Shown: piece by piece, positions 1-8,491 of the stretch | Layout of the letters: the number at the start of each line of letters is the position of its first letter | Position numbering within the stretch: the stretch's first letter is position 1 | Source: Rhizocola hellebori | GTDB taxonomy: Bacteria > Actinomycetota > Actinomycetes > Mycobacteriales > Micromonosporaceae | NCBI RefSeq assembly: GCF_016862955.1 | Contig: NZ_BONY01000079.1 | Span: forward strand, 1-43,924 | Reading direction: 5' to 3' | Length of the DNA stretch: 43,924 nucleotides | Position numbers and translations under genes: made by a program | Notes under the pieces: generated by a model | What the model saw: the letters and a program-made list of their open reading frames with translations, nothing else | The model's database searches: none | What the model was told of the DNA's origin: nothing

Positions 1-80
1 GACTCGGCGGGCGGTGTGGCGGAGGGTGGCGACTTGGCGGGCGGTGTGGCGGAGGGTGGCGACTTGGCGGGCGGTGGTGT
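1..80. repeat. GC-rich 30-base tandem repeats at window edge
   Basis: Positions 1-30 and 31-60 are almost identical 30-base units (one C/T difference at the fifth base), and a third, diverging copy starts at 61. The array is G-rich on the plus strand and decays into related GGTGGTGTGGCGGAGG-like sequence up to about 140. Because the unit is a multiple of three it stays open in several frames, but none of the resulting low-complexity proteins resembles a known family. The array may continue to the left of the window. Confidence 0.8.
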
Positions 81-335
81 GGCGGAGGGTGGTGGCGCGG
101 TGGGCGGTGGTGTGGAGGCGGCGGGTGAGGTGGCGGAGGCGGGCGGTTGCTGCTCTGCTTGTGATTTCCGCGCGGGCGCGGCGCAGCCTGAGGGCTTGGG
201 CTGCGTGGCGAAGTGGGGATTGCCTGCGCGCCCATGCCGTGAGCAAGGATCGTCCAAACGCGACCCCGGCGGCGAGACGTCGGGTGGACGCGGCGCGCAG
301 GAGGCGAAGCGCGATCGCGCGCAGGTGTGCCGGAG
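81..335. other. No supportable gene; GC-rich, repeat-derived
   Basis: This stretch between the repeats and the stop of the CapA-like gene is open in two plus-strand frames, but the products are Gly/Ala- or Arg/Trp-rich, have no recognisable motif and look like translations of repeat DNA. I see no clear hairpin terminator for the CapA-like gene here. Confidence 0.5.
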
Positions 336-1442
336 TCATGAATGTCCGATGAGGATGAGGCCGGACTGGTCCGCGCCGCGCGAGGTCAGCCATCCGGCGA
401 TGCGGTCGTAGGCGCGGCGGTAGGTGTCGCGTTGGGTCTCGGACAGGCCGGACCGGGCCAGCTCGGTGGGCAGATCGACGACGCGGGAGGCCGGCTGGTA
501 CTCCATCCAGGTGGGAAGCGCCTCCACTTTGGACACAGCCCAGCGCCCGCCCGATTTGGTGAAGGTATAGCGGGTCAGGTGAGCGTCCTGGGTGTCCTCG
601 GGCGACCCATCGGGAAAGCGGACCATCACATTGCCCATGCCGTAGGCGACCCACTTGGTGCCGATCTTCTCCATCGGCTGTACGACATGCACATGGGTAC
701 CGACGATCAGATCGATGTCGGGCGAGGCCAGCAGCTCACGTGCCAAGCCGAGCTGGCCGTCGTCGGCTTCGTGCTGGTATTCGGTACCCCAATGAAGGCT
801 TAAGACAACCACTTCCGCTCCGGCCTCCCGGGCGCGCCGGGCCTGCGCCTGGATCGCGGCAGCGTCTATGAGATTGGCGCTCCACGGCTTGTCCTCGGGA
901 AGCGGCAAACCGTTGAAGCTGAACGTGTAGGACAGGTGACCAACCTTGATGCCGCGAGCGCTCACCAGCGTCGGGGTGGCCGCTTCCGCGGCCGTGCGGG
1001 CGGAGCCGGCGTGTTTGAGGCCGACCCGGTCGAGCCCGTCGAGGGTGCGGACCAGACCTTCCCAGCCGTAGTCCAGGGTGTGGTTGGAGGCGGTGGAGCA
1101 GGTGTCGTAGCCGAGGTCGGCCGCGGTGTCGACGAGCGAGGGCGGGGCGTTGAAGGTGGGATAGCCGGTCCACGGATCGCCCGGCGCGGCCAGCGGGGTC
1201 TCCAGATGGCAGATGGCCAGATCGGCCGTTGAGACCATGGGTTTAAGCGCGCCAAGGATTTTCGCGAAGCCACCTTCGGCGGTGGCCTGCTCGGACAGTT
1301 CCGGCTGGGAGATGAAGTCGCCCGAGGCGACGACGGTGAACTCGGTGACCGGTGGCGAGGCAGCGACGCTTGCCGAAACGGCCGGCTCGGAACCGCATGC
1401 GGCCAGCCCCACGGCGAGCAGGGCGACTGCGACCAATCTCAT
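336..1442 (-). CDS. CapA-family metallophosphatase lipoprotein
   Basis: A predicted secreted lipoprotein of 368 residues with a PGA_cap (CapA, calcineurin-like metallophosphatase) domain. The start chosen is the ATG whose product opens with MRLVAVALLAVGLAAC; Cys16 is the lipobox cysteine, so the upstream in-frame extension is rejected. Family motifs are visible in order: SGDF (Asp42), LETPL, a SNHTLDYG block, LHWGTEY and GTHVHVVQP. These are the metal-binding and catalytic segments of CapA proteins, which are named after poly-gamma-glutamate capsule synthesis, although many homologues occur without capsule genes. The ATG overlaps the stop of the upstream beta-propeller gene as ATGA, implying translational coupling. 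No capB/capC ligase genes are present, so polyglutamate synthesis is not supported. Family is confident; substrate unknown. Confidence 0.85.
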   Translation of the reverse strand: MRLVAVALLAVGLAACGSEPAVSASVAASPPVTEFTVVASGDFISQPELSEQATAEGGFAKILGALKPMVSTADLAICHLETPLAAPGDPWTGYPTFNAPPSLVDTAADLGYDTCSTASNHTLDYGWEGLVRTLDGLDRVGLKHAGSARTAAEAATPTLVSARGIKVGHLSYTFSFNGLPLPEDKPWSANLIDAAAIQAQARRAREAGAEVVVLSLHWGTEYQHEADDGQLGLARELLASPDIDLIVGTHVHVVQPMEKIGTKWVAYGMGNVMVRFPDGSPEDTQDAHLTRYTFTKSGGRWAVSKVEALPTWMEYQPASRVVDLPTELARSGLSETQRDTYRRAYDRIAGWLTSRGADQSGLILIGHS

Positions 1443-2620
1443 CGAATGTTTCCTGTGTGTCCAAGCGAGTAGCGGCCTGGCTGCGGCCAGACCAGAAGTC
1501 CGTGTGGTCCGGCCCCGACCGGGATGCGGCCCTTCAGCTCGCCGGTGGTGGTGTCGAAGGCGTAGACCTCTCCGTGATAACGACCGGCCAGCCACAGCGT
1601 GGTGCCGTCGGGAGAGACACCACCCATATCGGGGCTGCCGCCGCCGGGGATGGTCCATTTCGCGATCGGCTGGAGGGTGGCCATGTCGAGCACGCTCACC
1701 GAGCCTTCGTTGCGGTTGGACACGTAGGCGATGGCCCCGTCTCGGCTGAAGTAGATGCCGTGCGCGCCCTTGCCGGTGGGGATGTAGCCGATGCGCTGGG
1801 TGGCCTGCGCGTCGAACACGTAGACGCCGTCGGCGTGCATGTCGGCGACGAGGAAGACCGATCCGTTGGGTACCAGCCTGGTGTCCTGCGGCATCCCGTT
1901 GGGCACCACGTCCAGGTCGAACCGGCGCAGCTGCTCACCCGAGGCCACGTCGAAGGCGATCATCCGGTTGGCGAACTCGCAACTGGCCAGGCCGGTCTTG
2001 CCGTCGAGGGTGAAGTCCATGTGGTTGATGCCTTCGCAGTCCGGAAAGTGGCTGCTTTTCACCAGTTCCCAGGTCTGCGGGTGATAGAAGTCGAGCCGCT
2101 GGTAGGCCTCGGCGACGACGATGGCGAACTGCCCGTCGGGCGTGTAGTAGAGGTTGTACACGTCCTGGACGTTCACCATCTGGCCGGGTTTGCCGGTACG
2201 GGGGTCGATCGGAAGGACGGCTCCGCCCGGTACCCGGGAGGAGGTGACGTAAAGGGTGCGCATGTCGTAGGAGGGCACCACGTGCTGCGGCTCGGGCCCG
2301 CCGTAGAACTCGTCGACCACCTGCATCGTGTTGGGGTCGATCACGTGGACGCGGTCGCTGGCCGGGTTGGGCACGTAGACCAGCTCGCGGTCCTCACGCA
2401 GATCGGTGCGCACCATGTTGGCCCCGGCGGCGGCGTAGATGTTGCCGCGATCGGGGTAGGCGGGCATCCCTTCAAGCAGGTCCGCCGCGGGGACCGCGTG
2501 CGGCTGGTTCGCCTCGTGTTGCTGAGCTTCGGTAGCCAGCGGGGCCCTCACTGTTTCCGCGCAACCAGCGATCGTGGTAGCAAACAGTAATGCCAGCACT
2601 ACTCTACGCATATGGGACAT
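1439..2620 (-). CDS. YVTN/YncE-type beta-propeller lipoprotein
   Basis: A 393-residue protein with a lipoprotein signal (MSHMRR, hydrophobic stretch, lipobox IAGC with Cys20) followed by a seven-bladed-type propeller. Repeats carry the 40-residue YVTN signature: YVPNPASDRVHVIDPNTMQVV, YVTSSR, YVSNRNEGSVSVLDMATLQP and a GEVYAFDTTTGELKG blade near the C-terminus. Such proteins usually act as extracytoplasmic binding or scaffold proteins; no catalytic residue is evident. It sits 18 bases after the membrane-protein gene and overlaps the CapA-like start by four bases, so the three probably form one envelope operon. A second ATG three codons in is an equally possible start. The ligand is unknown. 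Confidence 0.85.
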   Translation of the reverse strand: MSHMRRVVLALLFATTIAGCAETVRAPLATEAQQHEANQPHAVPAADLLEGMPAYPDRGNIYAAAGANMVRTDLREDRELVYVPNPASDRVHVIDPNTMQVVDEFYGGPEPQHVVPSYDMRTLYVTSSRVPGGAVLPIDPRTGKPGQMVNVQDVYNLYYTPDGQFAIVVAEAYQRLDFYHPQTWELVKSSHFPDCEGINHMDFTLDGKTGLASCEFANRMIAFDVASGEQLRRFDLDVVPNGMPQDTRLVPNGSVFLVADMHADGVYVFDAQATQRIGYIPTGKGAHGIYFSRDGAIAYVSNRNEGSVSVLDMATLQPIAKWTIPGGGSPDMGGVSPDGTTLWLAGRYHGEVYAFDTTTGELKGRIPVGAGPHGLLVWPQPGRYSLGHTGNIR

Positions 2621-2638
2621 CTTGCCATATTCAGCGCA

Positions 2639-3385
2639 TCAGGACGGTGGAAGATCATGCCTTCCCGCCACGAGATCCTGCAGCCTGACCTTGGCGCGGA
2701 TCATCGGGTTGCGCAGGCGCTGCTCGCGCCAGGTGGCCCTTTCCAGCTTCGACCGCGCGCGAAGGTCGGGCCGGGCATAGCGCCAGCGCGACCAAGGCGA
2801 ACTCGGCCGGGCTAGCCTGATCGCGCCGACGTAGAGCAACACCGGGACGAACAGGCCCACCAGCCCGGTCCAGATCTTGCCCTTGAGCACAGTGATCACC
2901 GCGAGCCCGAGATGGAACGCGCCGAGCAGCACGCCGCCGATGCCGGTCAGCCCCTCCAGGATCACCGGACGCAGCCCGAGCACGAGCATGCCGGTCACGG
3001 CGACCGCCACGAACACGGCATCGATCGAGGTGCGTCCGCGTTCCTGCCAGTACACGTCGTCGAGATGCAGGATCAACGCGAACTCGTCGAGTACGAGAGC
3101 CGCGCCCACGCCGAACACGAAGGCCACCACCGAGCTCCAGAACAGTTCCTCGTTCGGAATCAGCAAGCCGGCCACCCCGCCCACGAGCATGAAGACGACC
3201 CCGAAGACGACGTGATGGATGTGCAGGCCGCTGGGATTGACGTTGCCCGGCCACCAGCGCACCTTGGCCCGGATCATGCGTACGGACAGGCGGATGAAGA
3301 GAAAGCCGCAGACGACCCCGATGAAGAACCAGAAGAGCGGTAGTCTTCCGGATTCCGCAAGATCCCGGAACCAAGCTCCACTCAC
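2639..3385 (-). CDS. Integral membrane protein, first gene of envelope operon
   Basis: This 248-residue protein has about six hydrophobic segments between residues 15 and 190 and a basic cytoplasmic tail (many Arg/Lys from about 190 on). Distinctive features are a GLHIHHVVFG segment after the first helices and an acidic LDEFALILHLDDVYW segment, so conserved His and Asp/Glu lie near the membrane, compatible with a metal site or enzyme; I cannot assign a family function. It starts with GTG only 24 bases from the divergent lysX start, so the two genes must share or overlap promoters. That arrangement suggests a role in the envelope alongside lipid lysinylation, but this is inference from position. 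Confidence 0.75.
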   Translation of the reverse strand: MSGAWFRDLAESGRLPLFWFFIGVVCGFLFIRLSVRMIRAKVRWWPGNVNPSGLHIHHVVFGVVFMLVGGVAGLLIPNEELFWSSVVAFVFGVGAALVLDEFALILHLDDVYWQERGRTSIDAVFVAVAVTGMLVLGLRPVILEGLTGIGGVLLGAFHLGLAVITVLKGKIWTGLVGLFVPVLLYVGAIRLARPSSPWSRWRYARPDLRARSKLERATWREQRLRNPMIRAKVRLQDLVAGRHDLPPS

Positions 3386-3395
3386 AAAGCAACAC

Positions 3396-3401
3396 TATAT
3401 G
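3396..3401 (+). promoter_or_regulatory. Candidate -10 element for lysX (possibly leaderless)
   Basis: The hexamer TATATG lies eight bases before the lysX GTG. A transcript started from it would begin at or within two or three bases of the start codon. No purine-rich Shine-Dalgarno precedes the GTG (GGTCAAAAC only), which fits a leaderless mRNA, common in actinomycetes. No good -35 is visible, so this is tentative. Confidence 0.35.
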
Positions 3402-3409
3402 GTCAAAAC

Positions 3410-6400
3410 GTGCGTAAATACGTACCTCGTATCTTCGCCACCCTGCTGGCCTTCGTCGCCTTGCTCAGCGCGCTCGGCGCGCTCGGCGGCGCCCTCGGCC
3501 GGGGTGCCATGCGCGTTCGGGAGCTGCTGGAAAACGTCCTGCTGCTTACCCCACTCAACCTCGGCTACGCGGCCGCTCTGGCCGTGCTGGCGGGCGCGAC
3601 CGCCCGGCGCAAGCGGGTGGCCTACTGGGTCCTGATCGCCTACTTCTCATTCCTGTTCCTGGTGGTTCTGCTCGTCATGGGCATCGCCATCAGCGGCGTC
3701 GCCGACGAGCCGGGCAAGCCTTACCTGAATCGCGGCGACACCATCGGCCTCGCCCTGGCCGGGCTGGTCAGCATCGGCGCGCTGAACCTGCTGTTCTGGG
3801 GACGGCACGAGTTCTATGCCCGCGTGCGCAAGGGCGGCCTGCGCCAGGCGTTCAAGGTTTTCGCCGGGGTGGTCGCCATCGGCATCGGCCTGGGCTACAC
3901 GCTCGTCAGCGTGTTCCCCGGCTCGCTGGAAGGCGCGGCGGAGAAGCTTCGCTACAGCGTGGACAAGGTGCTCGGCGGCTTCGGGTTCGCCCTGGACACC
4001 CAGGGCGCGGCGCCGGGCTGGGTCAACTTCATCCTCGGCCTGTTCGGCGCCGTCGCCGTCTTCGCCGGCCTGTTCACGCTGTTGCGTTCGCAGCAGGTCA
4101 CCTCCGAGCTGAGCGGCGAGGAGGAGTCCCGGATCCGGGGGCTGCTGGACCGGTACGGCGAGCAGGATTCGCTCGGCTATTTCGCGACCCGGCGGGACAA
4201 GGCCGCCGTCTTCTCCCCCAACGGCAAAGCCGCCATCACCTATCGCGTGGTGAACGGGGTGAGCCTCGCCAGCGGTGACCCGGTGGGCGATCCGCAGGCG
4301 TGGGACCCGGCCATCGCCGCCTGGATCGAGCACGCCCGGCGCTACGCCTGGGTTCCGGCCGTGATGGGGGCGAGCGAAGAGGGCGCGACCGCCTACGACC
4401 GGGCCGCGATGAAGGTGATTCACCTTGGCGATGAAGCGGTGCTGGACGCCAAGGAGTTCACTTTGGAGGGTCGCGACATGCGGCCCGTGCGGCAGGCCGT
4501 CAACCGCGTCGAGCGGGCCGGGTACACGGCCACGGTGCGGCGGCACGCCGACATCGCGCCGCCCGAGCTGAAGGAGGCCGCGGACCTGGCGACGCGTTGG
4601 CGCGACACCGAAAGCGAGCGCGGCTTCTCGATGGCGCTGGGCCGCCTCGGCGATCCCAACGACGGCGCGTGCGTGCTGGTGAGCGTGCAGGACGGCACGG
4701 GCGCGACCAAAGCCCTGCTGTCGTTCAGCCCCTGGGGCAAGCGCGGGCTCTCCCTCGACCTGATGCGCCGCGATCCCCAGGCCGAGAACGGTGTCATGGA
4801 GTTCATGGTCAGCGAGCTGATGCGCCAGGCGCCGGGACTGGGCGTCGACCGCGTCTCGCTCAACTTCGCCGTCTTCCGTTCGGTGTTCTCCGAAGGCGGC
4901 CGGATCGGCGCCGGGCCGATCCTGCGACTGGCCCGGCGCCTGCTGCTTTTCTTCTCCAAGTGGTGGCAGCTGGAGTCGCTCTATCGCGCCAACGCCAAGT
5001 ACCACCCGCAATGGGAGCCGCGCTTCCTGTGCATCGGCGAGCGGCGCGAGCTTGCCCGGGTGGGCATCGCCTCCGGTATCGCCGAGGGATTCCTCACCTT
5101 GCCCGGCACCCACGCCGCGCCGCTTGACCACTCGTATGCCCCGCTCTTGCCCGCCACGGAGATTCTGCCGTCGCCCGAGGAGGAACAAGAGAAAGTTCCT
5201 GAGCAGATGGGGGTACGGATGGAGAAGCTCGATCACCTGAGAGCGGCCGGCTACGAGCCGTATCCGGTGACGTTCGCGCGCAACTCCACCTGCGCCCAGA
5301 TCACGCGCCACCATCGGGAGCTGCCCCCGGATCAGCACACCGGCGACCACGTGTCGCTGGCGGGCCGCATCATGTTGCTGCGCAACCACGGCAGGGTCTG
5401 CTTCGCGACGTTGCGCGACTGGAGCGGCGACCTGCAGCTGATGCTGGAGTCCGATCTGGAGCGCTGGAAGTCGACCGTGGACATCGGCGATCACGTCGGC
5501 ATCAGCGGCGAGGTCGTCACCAGCAGGCGCGGCGAGCTGACCGTCCTCGTCAGCTCATGGACGTTGACGGCCAAGTGCCTGCGTCCGTTGCCCGACAAGC
5601 ACGCCGGCCTGTCCGACCCGGAAGCCCGTGTTAGGCAACGCTATCTTGACCTCATCGTGAACCCGTCGTCACGCGACACCCTGCGCACGCGCAGCCTCAC
5701 CATCCGCAGCCTGCGTGAGTCGCTGGCCGAGCGCGGTTTCATCGAGGTGGAAACGCCTATCCTGCAACGTATCCACGGCGGAGCCAACGCCAAGCCGTTC
5801 ACCACACACATCAACGCCTACGATATGCGGCTGTACCTACGTATCGCCCCGGAGCTGTACCTCAAACGGCTATGTGTCGGCGGCGTCGAAAAGGTCTTCG
5901 AGCTCGGCCGAACGTTCCGGAACGAAGGGGTCGACTTCAAGCACAACCCTGAGTTCACCATGCTTGAGGCCTACCAGGCATATGCCGACTACAACACGAT
6001 GCGAGAGCTGACCCAATCGCTCGTGCAAGCGCTGCCAGTGGCTCGGGACGACCTAGACCTCTCCGGACAGTGGCCTGTGGTCACAGTCAATGATGCCATC
6101 TCGCACGCGCTCGGGGAACAGGTCACCGCCGACACCACGCGCGAAGAGCTGGTGCGCCTTTGTGAGCGGGCCGGCGTCCCGGTGGATCCGGGATGGGGTG
6201 CGGGCGCGGTGGTGCTGGAGATGTACGAGCGCCTGGTGGAGTCGAAAACGGTGCAGCCCACCTTTTACAAAGATTTCCCGGCCGAGGTTTCACCGTTGAC
6301 CCGTTCCCATCGCGACGACCCGCGGCTTGCCGAGCGCTGGGATCTCGTCGCCTTCGGCTCCGAGCTCGGCACCGCCTACTCCGAACTCATCGATCCGGTG

Positions 6401-6631
6401 GAACAGCGCCGCCGCCTCACCGAGCAGAGCCTGCTCGCGGCGGGCGGTGACCCGGAGGCGATGGAGCTCGACCTCGACTTCCTGGAGGCGCTTGAACATG
6501 CGATGCCGCCGTCGGGCGGTCTGGGCATAGGCGTCGACCGTCTGGTCATGCTGCTGACCGGAAAGTCGATCCGCGAAACTCTCGCTTTCCCGTTGGTCCG
6601 GCGCACCGTCGGCCAAAACAACCTAGGCTGA
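3410..6631 (+). CDS. lysX: LysX: lysyl-phosphatidylglycerol synthase fused to lysyl-tRNA synthetase
   Basis: A 1073-residue fusion. It has an N-terminal membrane domain of about six helices (residues 1-230), a DUF2156/MprF-like aminoacyl-transferase domain (about 235-540), an OB-fold anticodon-binding domain (about 630-720, including HVSLAGRIMLLRNHG) and a class II LysRS catalytic core (about 740-1073). Class II motif 2 is seen as GRTFRNEGVDFKHNPEFT near residue 835 and motif 3 as GLGIGVDRLVML near 1037. The enzyme charges tRNA with lysine and transfers it to phosphatidylglycerol, lowering surface negative charge and protecting against cationic peptides, as shown for mycobacterial LysX. Domain order and length match that family. 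GTG start; the 3' end overlaps the convergent BTAD gene by nine bases. Confidence 0.96.
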   Translation: MRKYVPRIFATLLAFVALLSALGALGGALGRGAMRVRELLENVLLLTPLNLGYAAALAVLAGATARRKRVAYWVLIAYFSFLFLVVLLVMGIAISGVADEPGKPYLNRGDTIGLALAGLVSIGALNLLFWGRHEFYARVRKGGLRQAFKVFAGVVAIGIGLGYTLVSVFPGSLEGAAEKLRYSVDKVLGGFGFALDTQGAAPGWVNFILGLFGAVAVFAGLFTLLRSQQVTSELSGEEESRIRGLLDRYGEQDSLGYFATRRDKAAVFSPNGKAAITYRVVNGVSLASGDPVGDPQAWDPAIAAWIEHARRYAWVPAVMGASEEGATAYDRAAMKVIHLGDEAVLDAKEFTLEGRDMRPVRQAVNRVERAGYTATVRRHADIAPPELKEAADLATRWRDTESERGFSMALGRLGDPNDGACVLVSVQDGTGATKALLSFSPWGKRGLSLDLMRRDPQAENGVMEFMVSELMRQAPGLGVDRVSLNFAVFRSVFSEGGRIGAGPILRLARRLLLFFSKWWQLESLYRANAKYHPQWEPRFLCIGERRELARVGIASGIAEGFLTLPGTHAAPLDHSYAPLLPATEILPSPEEEQEKVPEQMGVRMEKLDHLRAAGYEPYPVTFARNSTCAQITRHHRELPPDQHTGDHVSLAGRIMLLRNHGRVCFATLRDWSGDLQLMLESDLERWKSTVDIGDHVGISGEVVTSRRGELTVLVSSWTLTAKCLRPLPDKHAGLSDPEARVRQRYLDLIVNPSSRDTLRTRSLTIRSLRESLAERGFIEVETPILQRIHGGANAKPFTTHINAYDMRLYLRIAPELYLKRLCVGGVEKVFELGRTFRNEGVDFKHNPEFTMLEAYQAYADYNTMRELTQSLVQALPVARDDLDLSGQWPVVTVNDAISHALGEQVTADTTREELVRLCERAGVPVDPGWGAGAVVLEMYERLVESKTVQPTFYKDFPAEVSPLTRSHRDDPRLAERWDLVAFGSELGTAYSELIDPVEQRRRLTEQSLLAAGGDPEAMELDLDFLEALEHAMPPSGGLGIGVDRLVMLLTGKSIRETLAFPLVRRTVGQNNLG

Positions 6632-7381
6632 TCCGCGCAGGATGCTGGCTTCTACCGCGCGAAGCTCAGGGCCGGGTTCAACTCCCAGCTCCTCGGCCAG
6701 CAAGCGGCGTGCCTTCTGGTAGACGGCGAGCGCTTCGGCGCGGCGGCCGCAGCCGGCGAGCGCCGTCATCAGCTGAGCGTAAAAGCCTTCATGGTAAGGG
6801 AAATCGCTTACGAGAACGGCCAGGTGCGGAATGACTTCGAGATGGCGTCCAATGCGCAGTCCCGATTCGATGTAGCGGGTCCACGCCGTCAATTGGAGTT
6901 CCTCCAATCTAGCCACTTCTCCGCGCGCGGCTTGGAGGTCCCGCACATCGCACAAGGCCGCCCCACGCCACAGATCGAGCGCCTGGCGCAATGTTTCGGC
7001 GGCCAGCTCCGGGTCGTCGCGCTGAAGCCATCGCGCGCCTTCAGCAACAAGAGACTCAAACTGGAATACGTCAAATTCTTGTGTGCCAACCTCTATGAGG
7101 TACCCGGCGGTGGTGGTGATAAGAAGGCGAGCCTCACTTCGCGGAGCTCGGTCGGGTTCGAGTTGCTGACGCAGGCTGGAGATGTGCGCCTGGATCACCA
7201 ACGACGCCGAACGAGGGGGAGTTCCTTTGGGCCATAGCCAAAACATTAGCTGGTCAATGGGCACGATTTTGTTCGCGTTGGCCAACAACGCGATGAGCAG
7301 GGCGCGCCTCTTGGCTCCCCCTATGAGCAAGGGAGCTGTCGCATTGCGCACCTCTAAAGGGCCTAGGATCGCGAAGTACAT
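6623..7381 (-). CDS. BTAD / SARP-type transcriptional regulator
   Basis: This 252-residue protein has an OmpR-type winged helix (about residues 1-95; LLIGGAKRRALLIALLANAN, then a WPKGTPPRSASLVIQAHISSLR recognition region) followed by a bacterial transcriptional activation domain (about 100-248; helical repeats ending AEALAVYQKARRLLAEELG and PGPELRAVEASIL). This is the AfsR/DnrI/RedD (SARP) architecture without the NB-ARC/TPR extension. SARPs activate secondary-metabolite genes by binding direct repeats near the -35 region. No typical polyketide or NRPS cluster lies in the window, so the target is unknown. Convergent with lysX by a nine-base overlap. Confidence 0.88.
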   Translation of the reverse strand: MYFAILGPLEVRNATAPLLIGGAKRRALLIALLANANKIVPIDQLMFWLWPKGTPPRSASLVIQAHISSLRQQLEPDRAPRSEARLLITTTAGYLIEVGTQEFDVFQFESLVAEGARWLQRDDPELAAETLRQALDLWRGAALCDVRDLQAARGEVARLEELQLTAWTRYIESGLRIGRHLEVIPHLAVLVSDFPYHEGFYAQLMTALAGCGRRAEALAVYQKARRLLAEELGVEPGPELRAVEASILRGSA

Positions 7382-7450
7382 CTATCTCGCCTCGCCGGAA
7401 AGCTAGCACACCACAAACGAATCGCAAGTAGCACCACGAAAGATTTAGAT

Positions 7451-8065
7451 ATGTACTCCCACAATGCGGCCTCCGTAGACTGGTCCCCGCGCCAGATTTA
7501 CCGTCTGGTCCGCAATTTCTATCGCGAGCCCGCCTCCTGGCTGGCGTTGGCGATCTCGACGGTGGTGCTGGTCTATGGCGGCGGGGCGCTCATGTTCTGG
7601 TATCACTCCATTTATCTAGGCGAGGGCGGACCCGCGATCAGTCCCGCGCTGCACTGGTTTGTGGACTCAACCGCAGGCCTGTTCTTCCTGACGCCGGTCG
7701 TCGCCGTCGTCCTGCCCATCGCCTCCCGGACCGCGTCGCGCTACACCGGCAAGCTGGGTGGCGCCTACTACGCGATGGTGGGCGGCACAATCTTCGCCCT
7801 GGCAACGGTGCCGGGGCCGGTAATGCACGACAACCTCGTCGGCCGGGGAACCTGGCTGGCCAACGAGATCACCCGGATGTGGGGCGACGGCCGGATCCCG
7901 GGGCCGAATCACCACTACACGGTGCCCGTGTCCCTGTCCCTGCAATTGGCTTTCGCACTGCCCCTCTACATTGGGCTCATGTGGCTGCTGTGGTCAGGCG
8001 CTTCAGTCGCCCGCTCGCGCAAGACCGAACAGTCCACTGTGGATAGTGTGGTTAGCCAAGCCTAA
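7451..8065 (+). CDS. Four-helix integral membrane protein, unknown function
   Basis: A 204-residue protein with hydrophobic segments at about residues 32-52, 74-94, 108-126 and 158-178 and a cytoplasmic Ser/Thr-rich tail. The loop between helices 3 and 4 has a conserved-looking GRIPGPNHHYTVPVS segment with two histidines. I do not recognise the family. It is monocistronic: the divergent BTAD regulator starts 69 bases upstream, and a strong intrinsic terminator follows seven bases after the stop. The shared upstream region makes regulation by the BTAD protein possible, but there is no direct evidence. Confidence 0.75.
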   Translation: MYSHNAASVDWSPRQIYRLVRNFYREPASWLALAISTVVLVYGGGALMFWYHSIYLGEGGPAISPALHWFVDSTAGLFFLTPVVAVVLPIASRTASRYTGKLGGAYYAMVGGTIFALATVPGPVMHDNLVGRGTWLANEITRMWGDGRIPGPNHHYTVPVSLSLQLAFALPLYIGLMWLLWSGASVARSRKTEQSTVDSVVSQA

Positions 8066-8071
8066 GGCGCG

Positions 8072-8100
8072 AACTGGCCCCGTTGCCCGCGGGGCCAGTT
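8072..8100 (+). terminator. Intrinsic terminator after membrane-protein gene
   Basis: Perfect 11-base stem AACTGGCCCCG / CGGGGCCAGTT (8072-8082 and 8090-8100) with a seven-base loop, followed by CCCCTTTATT. It starts seven bases after the stop codon. The T tract is short but present, and this is the clearest intrinsic terminator in the window. Confidence 0.85.
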
Positions 8101-8491
8101 CCCCTTTATTAAGACTTTCTTTCCGGCCCTTTGCGCAGTGACGCCGTGATGGAACGGGGATCGGTGTGCCCATCGGCATACCGATCGGCATACCCATCAA
8201 ACCGGCCTCGCCGCGGGGTCTTTGGCGATCAGTCCGAAGACGACGGACAGCCAGAAAAGGGCAGCACGAAAGGGCCATCAAGCCGAGCGCAGCTACCCGT
8301 TGCAGCGCATCGGCTCACGGCGGAATACCGATGGCGATCGCAAGCCCGGCCACGGCAGCGGTCGGGATGCCCAGCCTCACCACGCTCGCCACGACATGCC
8401 CGGTCAGCACGGTCGAGCCAAGGATCGGAAGCGATCGAAATCGGTCAATGGTACCACGGCCCGGCCGCCCGCGGCGGATCGTGGAATCCGG
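8101..8491. other. Non-coding gap with possible decayed membrane-protein fragments
   Basis: No intact gene is supported. On the minus strand two short hydrophobic pieces are readable in frames without plausible starts: VVASVVRLGIPTAAVAGLAI ending at a stop near 8320, and ALFWLSVVFGLIAKDPAARP ending near 8210. A short direct repeat, ATCGGCATACC, occurs twice around 8173-8200. The pieces could be remnants of a permease-like gene or chance products of GC-rich DNA. Longer open frames here overlap the terminator and the neighbouring gene and have no family features. Confidence 0.35.

Noticed and set aside
1-80. CRISPR array
   Set aside because: The repeats are adjacent tandem units without unique spacers and no cas gene is present.
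1-411. Plus-strand open frames of 112-131 codons over the left-edge repeats
   Set aside because: Products are low-complexity translations of a GC-rich tandem repeat with no family features, and they run into the 3' end of the CapA-like gene.
336-1442. Poly-gamma-glutamate capsule biosynthesis
   Set aside because: Only a CapA-like phosphatase domain is present; no CapB/CapC ligase genes are in the operon.
3647-5494. Long minus-strand open frame (615 codons) opposite lysX
   Set aside because: Shadow frame: His/Arg/Gln-rich, no motif, and lysX on the other strand has full domain support.
6623-7381. Pathway-specific SARP of a local antibiotic cluster
   Set aside because: No polyketide, NRPS, terpene or similar biosynthetic core genes lie nearby.
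8003-8281. Minus-strand 92-codon frame crossing the terminator
   Set aside because: It overlaps the membrane-protein gene and its terminator and has no plausible family or ribosome site.
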